Shown piece by piece: positions 55,245-62,557 of a stretch of 64,000 nt of DNA; positions within the stretch are counted from its first letter, which is position 1; each line of letters starts with the position of its first letter. The stretch is from Sphingobacterium cellulitidis (GTDB lineage: Bacteria > Bacteroidota > Bacteroidia > Sphingobacteriales > Sphingobacteriaceae): assembly GCA_002245855.1 (NCBI GenBank), contig NOUX01000010.1, forward strand, positions 1 to 64,000, read 5' to 3'. The notes beneath the pieces are model-generated. The model did no database searches. It worked only from the letters and a program-made list of their open reading frames with translations, and had not been told where the DNA came from. The translations under genes and the position numbers were made by a program.

Positions 55245-55881
55245 CTTGCTATGTTCTGATGGACAGGAAATTTTCTTAGTCATTGAGATGGCTGTCAATT
55301 GAGCTTACTTGCGTTCAAGCCATACAACTTCGTTGATAAATAGAGAGCAAGATTACCGGAGGGAGTGACGGTTTTCAATATATCAACCTGACAACTTCTT
55401 TTTATTTATTCGGTAATGAGAGGTGGTGGTGCTTCGTCTCTCTATCACTACCTTTAATTGGTCATTTATTTATTCGTTCAAAGGTCGGAGTATGCTATGT
55501 TTCGTTTCATGGGCTAAGAAGGTCAGTGTTTAGCTGAAACAAGGTTTTGACCGAAAAATACTATCCGCAGCTTAGAGATTTTTTAGCAAACCGAAGGTTC
55601 GACATTGTAAAGCGTAAAAACACTGATTTACCTTTGGCATTGATAATGGAACGAATAGCATACCGATTTTTTTAATAAAAATTGTCAAATAGCTGATAAA
55701 CAATGATATCAGAGAAGAACAAGTAAAAACGGGTTCGATGTTCCCTAAATTCCTGTCATTTTGCAGACACAACATCGAACCCCGAAGATAAATTCAAAGA
55801 TTGCTCTTATTTATCTGAATAACAACAAGTTACAGAGCAAAAAAAAATGGGACAGGTCTTTCTTTTTTAGACTTGTCCCTA
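55146..55881. repeat. Diverged direct repeat, copy 2
   Basis: Second copy of the region at 51487-52170, ending in the same hairpin. It starts inside the frame of the rteC fragment at ACAATAGTTACACAACC. It contains an extra 60-bp segment near 55400-55460 that includes a near-duplicate TTTATTTATTCG. Confidence 0.75.
55849..55879. terminator. Hairpin at module boundary 3
   Basis: GGGACAGGTCT (55849-55859) pairs with AGACTTGTCCC (55869-55879), with one G-T pair, around a T-rich loop. It lies four bases from the tRNA-Lys 3' fragment. Confidence 0.75.
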
Positions 55882-55883
55882 TA

Positions 55884-55932
55884 GGTGACCCCGCTGAGGC
55901 TCGAACTCAGGACCCACAGATTAAGAGTCTGC
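55884..55932 (-). tRNA. tRNA-Lys(CTT) 3' fragment, likely attachment site
   Basis: On the minus strand GCAGACTCTTAATCTGT forms a proper anticodon arm with CTT anticodon. It is followed by a GGGTC variable loop, the T arm CTGAGTTCGAGCCTCAG and the acceptor 3' strand CGGGGTC. The 5' part (acceptor GACCCCG and D arm) is missing; other sequence lies there. It is thus a 3' half, the segment usually carried at the att site of elements that integrate into tRNA genes. Confidence 0.75.
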
Positions 55933-56719
55933 AGGCCGGCTCTCCTCAACAGGAGTAAAAATCTATGTTTCCTGCTTGCTTTAGCAATTTATGAACTTCT
56001 TTTTATTATTCAAAATTTACAGCTGTGACGTATTTGTGACGGTTGATTTAAAGGAAACAGTAAGTTATTTCAAAGGGTCCTCCAAGAAAGCTTTGAGACC
56101 TCTAATTTCCCATAATGAAGGATTACAGGTTGGATTTTTGATTAATGTTTTTAGGGAGTCTAATTGTCGATAAGTTCATTACATGCTAAAGTATTAATTC
56201 ATAATATTAAATTTTATACTTGAATGAAAATTTACTAAACCATATATTTACGTTGGACCAACTGAAAAAACAGAACAAGAAATATACAAAAAGAAGCAAA
56301 AAAATTTCCTAAAACTACTTTGAGTTTTTGGATAAACTTATCACAGATGGGGTTTAGGAAACTTTCCCACCAATTTATGGAAATCAACCAAATTGCAAGT
56401 TAATTACTTCATTTATACCTTTTTATCGATTAATTCTAATAAATTTCATTAATTCTTTTCAAATATTTATAAGAAATTGTCATATGGAAACCACAATAAC
56501 TTGATATTCAGACCTACCTAAGATTTTAACGTATACAACAAGATTAGGTTATTAAGCGGAATAATGCTAAATTTTAAAAACATTTGGCGAAATCAGAATT
56601 TACTAAAAAATAGCAAATGAGATCTATCCTAATAAGCTATAATAAATAAATGCAACTTGTTTAACTAAACGTTGCATTTGTTGCATTTGTTCAATAATAT
56701 AAGAGATTTTAATAGATTA
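55933..56719. other. AT-rich interval after the tRNA fragment
   Basis: About 790 bp without a convincing gene. A 60-codon frame at 55991 (MNFFLLFKIYSCDVFVTVD) lacks known homology and is treated as doubtful. A short run GTTGCATTTGTTGCATTTGTT repeats near 56670, shortly before the end of the dps gene. Confidence 0.45.
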
Positions 56720-57193
56720 CTACTTCAAATGTGCTCTTAACATCCACGCCATTTTTTCGTGGGTTTCAATAAATCCGGTGATGTAATCGCTGGTACCGGC
56801 ATCGTTATATTTTTCCTGAACCGCATCAATACTACCCCTGATAAAATCGATTATAGTATCATGATCAGCCAAGAGTTCTGTTATAAAACCAGCACTGTCA
56901 TTTTTTTGGTTAGAGACTTCGCTAAGATGCGTAAGTTCCAAAAATTCTTTTAATGTTCCGGGGGCATAATGACCTATCGTACGGATACGTTCAGCTACAC
57001 CATCCATCAAGTCTGCCAATTGTTGATACTGACCTTCGAAGAAAATGTGCATAGAATGAAAGTCAGGTCCTTCAACATTCCAGTGTGCATTTCTTGTTTT
57101 GGTGTACAATACAAATTCATCTGCCAATAATTTACAAAGAATTTCGGCTACTGCCTGTCTGTTTTCGCTTTTAATTCCAATTTGCGTTTTCAT
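56720..57193 (-). CDS. dps: Dps-family DNA-protection ferritin
   Basis: The 157-aa product shows the Dps ferroxidase signature: YTKTRNAHWNVEGPDFHSMH (His/Asp) and IFFEGQYQQLADLMDGVAER (Glu, Asp). The C-terminal helix has FIETHEKMAWMLRAHL. Dps dodecamers oxidise and store iron with peroxide and protect DNA. It is followed on the same strand by no gene; the SDR gene lies 33 bp upstream and is read in the same direction, so both may be cotranscribed. Confidence 0.9.
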   Translation of the reverse strand: MKTQIGIKSENRQAVAEILCKLLADEFVLYTKTRNAHWNVEGPDFHSMHIFFEGQYQQLADLMDGVAERIRTIGHYAPGTLKEFLELTHLSEVSNQKNDSAGFITELLADHDTIIDFIRGSIDAVQEKYNDAGTSDYITGFIETHEKMAWMLRAHLK

Positions 57194-57226
57194 TTCTTGA
57201 TTTATTTATTTATTAATAATACTTTT

Positions 57227-58006
57227 TTACATAGTCATCCCACCATCAACAGCTATGGCTTGCCCTGTGATATGGGGAGCAGAAGCGATGAATAAAACCG
57301 CATCAGCAATATCCCCTGCACTCTGATCCACACCTTGCGGTATCAGTGTTTTCTTGTTACGTTCCCATGACTGACTTTCGGTTTCTCCGGCTTGTTTCCA
57401 GCGGTCTGCGATACCACCTTCACCACGCCACATCCCTGTACCAATGATACCAGGGCAAATAGCATTTACGGTAATTCCCGTTTCGGCAACCTCTTTTGCA
57501 ATACTATTGGTAAAACCAATCACCGCAAATTTAGAAGCTACATAGTGTGATAAATGTGCCATACCCATTTTGCCGGCTATAGAGGCCGTATTGATAATGG
57601 CTCCGCTTTTTTGTGGTTTCATGACTTCTAACACCGCTTTAGTACATATAAAAACACCTTTTGCATTTACCGAAAGTACTCTGTCCCATTCATGTTCGTC
57701 TATTTCCTCGATACTTCCTATACCCACTACACCAGCGTTATTTACGGCTACGTCTAAACTTCCAAAGGTATTTATTGTTTCACTTACTGCACTTTTTACG
57801 GAAGCATAATCTGTTACGTCTACAGCCAAGGCCAAAGCTTTACCTCCAATTGATTTGATTTCTTTAGCCACTTTTTCTACGAATTCTTTTTTTACATCTG
57901 CCAAAGCTACATGGGCACCTTTCTTAGCAAAAGTCAAAGCAATTGCTTTTCCAATTCCGCCACCTGCTCCGGTTACAAATACTGTTTTATCTTTGAAATT
58001 GTCCAT
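57227..58006 (-). CDS. Short-chain dehydrogenase/reductase
   Basis: The 259-aa enzyme is a classical SDR: the NAD(P) loop VTGAGGGIGKAIALTFAKKG, the NNAG motif in DVAVNNAGVVG, and the active-site Ser and YxxxK in INTASIAGKMG and HYVASKFAVIG. Asp at VALADVKKE suggests NAD preference. The end reads ITGQAIAVDGGMTM. The substrate is unknown (glucose-1-dehydrogenase-like subgroup). It lies 33 bp upstream of dps. Confidence 0.85.
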   Translation of the reverse strand: MDNFKDKTVFVTGAGGGIGKAIALTFAKKGAHVALADVKKEFVEKVAKEIKSIGGKALALAVDVTDYASVKSAVSETINTFGSLDVAVNNAGVVGIGSIEEIDEHEWDRVLSVNAKGVFICTKAVLEVMKPQKSGAIINTASIAGKMGMAHLSHYVASKFAVIGFTNSIAKEVAETGITVNAICPGIIGTGMWRGEGGIADRWKQAGETESQSWERNKKTLIPQGVDQSAGDIADAVLFIASAPHITGQAIAVDGGMTM

Positions 58007-58129
58007 ATTTCATCTTTCTAAGGTTAGCTATCTGTTCTTTATATTACAAATTTACTTTATTATCAGCCAAGTCTATTTGTAGAACGATGACAAAATGATG
58101 TAGAAAAGATTTAATCATTCTAAAATCTG

Positions 58130-59044
58130 TCAGATAACCAATAACTGCATAATGCTGTTCCAGAATGCTGTAGTAATAAAACCAACTAAAATGCTAACTC
58201 CGATAATCAGGTTAATTAACCTCGCATTAAGCCTGAATTGTTCTGCAATAATACTGGAAGTAATAAGGGTGGGCATTGCTGCTTCAAATACGCTTATACG
58301 TGCAATATCTCCTTTAATTCCTAACAAAATTGAAGCAATTAAAACCAATGCCGGAGCAATCATTAATTTGTATAACATGGACATTGAAATCTGGGAGATT
58401 TCCTGTTTCCATCCCTTAAATTTCAATTGTAACCCTACGGAAAAAAGAGCTAATGGTCCTACCGTAGCTGCCAATTTATCAAAGAAAGGTTCAGCTATGC
58501 TCAAATCTGTCACCTTAGATAAGATAAGTGCACCCATACAACCTATAAAGGGCGGAAAAGTCAGCAATCTTTTAACCAAAACTGATGCTTTTATTCCTTC
58601 TTTATCTGAACGGTTTCCTTTAATTGCTGAAATTATACCTACAGTGGATAAAAGTACAAACATCACTTGGTCGCAAATGATGGCTATGCTTAAATCTTGT
58701 TCGCCATAATATGCCATAATCAATGGAAACCCTATAAAAGACGTATTGCTGTAACCTCCAGCAAGCTCAAGTGTACTTCGGGAGCGTTGACCATACCCTT
58801 TGTACCGGGAATAAAATTCCATAAAAATCCAGCATCCAGCCCAAACCAATATAGGAGAAAGAGCAGGAAATAACATTTGGCTGCTCCATTCAATCTTAGG
58901 AATATATTTAAAAGAAACAGCAGGGAGTGCCAGATATAAAATCCATGTGTTGATTCCCTTATGTGCATCTTGCGGAATTAATTTTGCTTTTCGAAATATC
59001 ATTCCGGCAATTATGCAGAATGCTATCATCACAAAATTGACCAT
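58130..59044 (-). CDS. AEC-family (auxin-efflux-carrier-like) transporter
   Basis: The 304-aa product has about ten membrane helices in the AEC layout: FVMIAFCIIAGMIFRKAKLI, GINTWILYLALPAVSFKYI, ELAGGYSNTSFIGFPLIMAY (with the conserved Asn) and FEAAMPTLITSSIIAEQF. Bacterial members carry organic acids such as malate or malonate. It has the same direction as the SDR gene (gap about 120 bp) and diverges from the ArAE-like gene. Confidence 0.85.
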   Translation of the reverse strand: MVNFVMIAFCIIAGMIFRKAKLIPQDAHKGINTWILYLALPAVSFKYIPKIEWSSQMLFPALSPILVWAGCWIFMEFYSRYKGYGQRSRSTLELAGGYSNTSFIGFPLIMAYYGEQDLSIAIICDQVMFVLLSTVGIISAIKGNRSDKEGIKASVLVKRLLTFPPFIGCMGALILSKVTDLSIAEPFFDKLAATVGPLALFSVGLQLKFKGWKQEISQISMSMLYKLMIAPALVLIASILLGIKGDIARISVFEAAMPTLITSSIIAEQFRLNARLINLIIGVSILVGFITTAFWNSIMQLLVI

Positions 59045-59122
59045 AATTTCAATAATATTTTAACTATGCAAAATTAGCAGATTGGAATACCGCCATGTAT
59101 GTATAAAATAAATAAAGGTTTG

Positions 59123-59130
59123 TATATTTG
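59123..59130 (+). promoter_or_regulatory. Candidate -7 element of the ArAE-like gene
   Basis: TATATTTG matches TAnnTTTG 30 bp before the GTG start at 59161. No TTTG is seen at the -33 spacing, so an activator may be needed. Confidence 0.4.
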
Positions 59131-59160
59131 TGTTATATTAACCTATCTGAAAAATAATTT

Positions 59161-59685
59161 GTGAAATTTGAAATTTTTAAAGACCCCCCAGATGCCGGTA
59201 TTGTTGTAAAAGCTTCTTTACTTACGCTTGTTATCCTAATTTCTTATTTTTTAGGTCTTGGGATTAATAAGTTACTACAACTTTCTGATGATTATTTAAG
59301 TGGTATATGGTGTGCCGTATCCGCTATTGTGGTCTTTGATGACCTCCCAAAAAATGCTAAAAGTCTGATGAAAGACCGACTTTTGGGCACATTTGTAGGA
59401 GTTTTGCTGACAACAATAATAGTTTACTTTACTACAAATCTTTTTTTGTCAATTGGCATTGCATTGTTCTGTACCTGTATTTTTATTTCTGTTTTTAAAT
59501 GGACAGGAGCGTTAAAAATTGGATGTATTACTGTTATTATTGTTGGATTGAGCACCCATGACAAAGCTTTTGAAATTGTCTGGCGGTCAGGATTAATGCG
59601 TTTTCTTGAATCTGTTGCCGGATGTACTCTCTCTCTTGTCGCTACTATCGTCATAGAGCAAATAAAAATAAAAACGAACAAGTAA
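59161..59685 (+). CDS. FUSC/ArAE-type membrane protein, single domain
   Basis: The 174-aa product starts with GTG and has about five membrane helices: ASLLTLVILISYFLGLGI, GIWCAVSAIVVFDDLPKN, LLGTFVGVLLTTIIVYFTT and IGIALFCTCIFISVFKW. The motif around MKDRLLGTFVG and the length match the N-terminal domain of aromatic-acid-exporter-like proteins (FUSC superfamily). A downstream AraC gene starts 18 bp later and probably shares the operon. The substrate is unknown. Confidence 0.65.
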   Translation: MKFEIFKDPPDAGIVVKASLLTLVILISYFLGLGINKLLQLSDDYLSGIWCAVSAIVVFDDLPKNAKSLMKDRLLGTFVGVLLTTIIVYFTTNLFLSIGIALFCTCIFISVFKWTGALKIGCITVIIVGLSTHDKAFEIVWRSGLMRFLESVAGCTLSLVATIVIEQIKIKTNK

Positions 59686-59703
59686 TTTTTGAGAGAGCAA
59701 AGC

Positions 59704-60549
59704 ATGACTAAACTAAAACAGTTTTTCCCGTTAGAAATATTAGATTTTGAAGAAGCTTCGTTTCACCTTACGATTCACGGTCAAAATTATTTTGAGCTGG
59801 TGTATATTTATGATGGAATGGGGATTCATCAGATTAATCAAAATCATCTTTCATATTGTTCAGGAGACTTATTTGTGATTTCTCCGGAGGATGAGCATAA
59901 TTTTAAAATGGATACAAAAACCAGGGTCATCTGCATTAAATTTACAGATGACTATTTTAGCAGTAAAGAGCACTGGAAATTTCAAGATTATATGAATAAC
60001 AATCCTGAAAGCATTATGAACAACAAAATCTTGAAGGAAGTTAAATTAGAATTTAGCCCGGAAATTCATCAAATACTACGAAATACAATTGATAATATAC
60101 TTCTTTACAACAACTCGCATAATGTTGTTACATCACCTGTCGTTTTTCATCAGGTGCTTTCTGTTTTCGGCATTATAAAGGAAGCTATGCAGGATATGTC
60201 GCTTAACGGAAATGACCATTTTCCAGCAAGGGAACAATTGATTTCATATATCCATCAGCACATTTACATTCCTGACAAAGTAAAAATAAAGAATATTGCT
60301 TCACATTTCAACATTGCCACTACGTATTTCAGTGCCTATTTCAAACGTAATTTTGATATAAATTACCGAGAATACCTTAATCATTACCGTTTGATGCTTA
60401 TTAATAAAAGACTGAAATCTGGACAATTTAACATGAGCCAAATTGCTGAAGAATTTGGATTTAATGATGAAAGCCATTTTTCTCATTTTTATAAGAACAA
60501 CACAGGTCACAGTCCATCTCTTTATGATCTTTCTAAAAAAAAGAAATGA
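59704..60549 (+). CDS. AraC-family transcriptional regulator
   Basis: ATG 59704 (MTKLKQFFPLEIL) gives 281 aa with an N-terminal cupin (YIYDGMGIHQINQNHLSYCS, DLFVISPEDEHNFKM). The AraC helix-turn-helix pair is IASHFNIATTYFSAYFKRNF and SQIAEEFGFNDESHFSHFYK. It is the second gene after the ArAE-like protein and may regulate this unit and the divergent AEC-SDR-Dps genes. Confidence 0.85.
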   Translation: MTKLKQFFPLEILDFEEASFHLTIHGQNYFELVYIYDGMGIHQINQNHLSYCSGDLFVISPEDEHNFKMDTKTRVICIKFTDDYFSSKEHWKFQDYMNNNPESIMNNKILKEVKLEFSPEIHQILRNTIDNILLYNNSHNVVTSPVVFHQVLSVFGIIKEAMQDMSLNGNDHFPAREQLISYIHQHIYIPDKVKIKNIASHFNIATTYFSAYFKRNFDINYREYLNHYRLMLINKRLKSGQFNMSQIAEEFGFNDESHFSHFYKNNTGHSPSLYDLSKKKK

Positions 60550-60994
60550 CACAAGGAATTATAAAAAATAATTTTATTACAAAATGAGTTCATTAATCGG
60601 TCAAAATCTACTTCTCATAGCCAAACAAACCTGCCAAAAGTATAAGAGTAATTATCCTTATTAAATTCACTGTTCACAGCAAAATGAAGAACAATTATGG
60701 AAGTAATTGTAACCCTCCAAAAAAAGACAATCTAGAAAAATTTGTGATAAACTGTATTAGTGTTTTCAGTTCATAAAATAAAGAACTCTGGAAAATATCC
60801 TGTGACCATCCATGCTCTAATCAAATGTGCAATAATAATGAATTTCCTTTTGAATTTTATAGCACCGGTATGGTACGTTCGTTTTACATTATCAATGAGG
60901 ATTTTAATAAAAAAGCGATATGACCCTAAAATAAAATTAGGGATAATCGATAGAGAATGAAAACAAAATAACACACAAAATGAATTGTCAATGT
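60550..60994. other. AT-rich interval
   Basis: About 445 bp without a convincing gene. Two overlapping frames of 66-67 codons on opposite strands near 60760-60970 lack domains and show biased composition; both are treated as non-coding. Confidence 0.5.
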
Positions 60995-61275
60995 CTACTT
61001 GATCTTTTCAACAGCTGCTCGAACCTGCTGAAGATCGGGCTGTCTATCTATGCATTCCTGAACGCCCTCGGGATATCTCTCTAAGATGAATTCATTGAAA
61101 TCCTTACAGCTCCTGAAAATATTGAACTGCTTGTCGTGGATGTTCCATACGATGCCTTTTCCCTTTATGGCGTTCTGTGCAATGGCAGCTCCACCGACTC
61201 CCCCCAGGCCATATCCCAGGCCCTGTTTCCATGAATTTGCCAACTCCAGCTCCATATATAGATAGTTATGGCCTC
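60995..61275 (-). pseudogene. Gene fragment with Gly-rich membrane segment
   Basis: The frame gives about 90 residues: NSWKQGLGYGLGGVGGAAIA, then FNIFRSCKDFNEFILERYPE and PDLQQVRAAVEKI. It has a glycine-rich helix followed by a helical C-terminus. The 5' end is cut at the junction with mobC near 61275, so the start MLFGG is artificial. The family is not recognised. Confidence 0.4.
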
Positions 61276-61914
61276 CAAAGAGCACCTGTCATTATAGACG
61301 AGTTACCGACAATTTATTTTAGAGGCTTGGACAATCTTATTGCAACGGCGAGAAGTAATAAGGTAGCGGTTTGCTTAGGCTTTCAGGATTTTTCCCAATT
61401 AATTCGTGACTATGGAGATAAGGAAGCTAAGGTAATTCAGAATACGGTCGGTAATATTTTTAGCGGTCAGGTCGTGGGCGAAACGGCAAAGAGCCTGTCA
61501 GAACGCTTTGGGAAAGTATTACAGAAACGCCAAAGTATGACGATTAACCGAAATGACAAATCAACTTCAATTTCTACCCAATTAGACAGTCTTATTCCAG
61601 CTTCAAAAATCAGTACACTTACACAAGGTATGTTTGTCGGTTCAGTGTCCGATAACTTTGACGAACGTATAGAACAAAAGATATTTCACGCAGAAATTGT
61701 AGTAGATAACGAGAAAGTTGCTGCCGAAACAAAAGCGTACCAGAAGATACCGGAAATTTTATCCTTTGTCGATGAAAGGGGAGAAGATAATATGAAACGG
61801 GATATTGAGAACAATTATCGTCAGATAAAATTAGACATTGTTCATATCGTGGAAAGTGAAATGGAGCGTATAAAGAACGACCCGAATTTACAGCATTTGA
61901 TACAGGAGGGATAA
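61276..61914 (+). pseudogene. mobC: MobC (VirD4/TraG-type coupling protein), C-terminal part
   Basis: About 212 residues match the C-terminal half of the conjugation coupling ATPase called MobC in Bacteroidota elements: APVIIDELPTIYFRGLDNLI, NKVAVCLGFQDFSQLIRDYG, NTVGNIFSGQVVGETAKSLS and ending PNLQHLIQEG with TAA at 61912-61914. The Walker A half is absent; the 5' junction is abrupt next to an unrelated gene fragment. It is the most complete of three mobC tails in the window. The metal-efflux cargo follows. Confidence 0.8.
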
Positions 61915-62001
61915 TATTGAATTTTTAAATCATTTATTTTGAAATATTTTAAATTACAGCGTCTTATAAAAGAGAGCAGACTTTTTTATTAACTTTGTTA
62001 A

Positions 62002-62397
62002 GTGAAAAAAATGTTTTCAATATTATTATTGTCTGTGTATTTAATTTCGACAACTGAATTAGGTCAGTTATTGAAGTTTCCTATACTTATAGAGCATTAT
62101 TTCGATCACAAAGAAAAAAATCCGGAGGTTACTGTTTTGCAATTTTTGGAAGTTCATTACGCCGGGAGCCATCTGGAAAACCATCCACACGATGACGATT
62201 ATGAACAAGACAAACAATTACCGTTTATCGTACATATCGATGTTTTGAATATCAGTTTTGTACTTGTCCCCCCTTTTAGTTTTGATATAGAAACCAAAAA
62301 ACTTGTAGGCAAAGAACCCAAAACCTTGCCTTTGGACGATACATTTTCTGATAACAATTACCGTTCTGCCATCTGGCAACCTCCGAAATTCTGTTAA
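62002..62397 (+). CDS. Small exported protein of the metal-efflux locus
   Basis: The 131-aa product has an N-terminal signal or anchor (MFSILLLSVYLISTTELG). It contains a His/Asp-rich stretch near the middle (HYAGSHLENHPHDDDYEQD) that could bind metal. Similar proteins precede RND metal-efflux genes in Bacteroidota. The start is GTG 62002 or ATG 62011. A hairpin follows at 62412-62433, then the CzcA/CusA gene, so it is probably part of the same locus. Confidence 0.6.
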   Translation: MKKMFSILLLSVYLISTTELGQLLKFPILIEHYFDHKEKNPEVTVLQFLEVHYAGSHLENHPHDDDYEQDKQLPFIVHIDVLNISFVLVPPFSFDIETKKLVGKEPKTLPLDDTFSDNNYRSAIWQPPKFC

Positions 62398-62411
62398 TCT
62401 TTTTTGATTTC

Positions 62412-62433
62412 CACGATGAATCCTTTCATCGTG
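62412..62433. terminator. Hairpin between the small gene and the RND gene
   Basis: CACGATGA (62412-62419) pairs perfectly with TCATCGTG (62426-62433) around a 6-nt loop. The T-tract is weak, so it could act as an attenuator or processing site. Confidence 0.55.
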
Positions 62434-62557
62434 CATTTGCTGTTTGATAATACTTTCATTCGGGCAGTCGGTGTATTTTGTGTCCGCCTGTAGGATTGAT
62501 CATGTATTGGAAACGTCAAATCTCTTTATTTATCATTTACGATTAACAGAATAAATT

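Noticed and set aside
55884..55960. A complete tRNA-Lys gene
   Set aside because: The sequence on the 5' side cannot pair with the acceptor strand CGGGGTC and has no D arm of the right form; only the 3' half is present.
55991..56173. 60-aa ORF next to the tRNA fragment as an integrase start
   Set aside because: No similarity to integrase N-termini could be seen, and there is no continuation in any frame.
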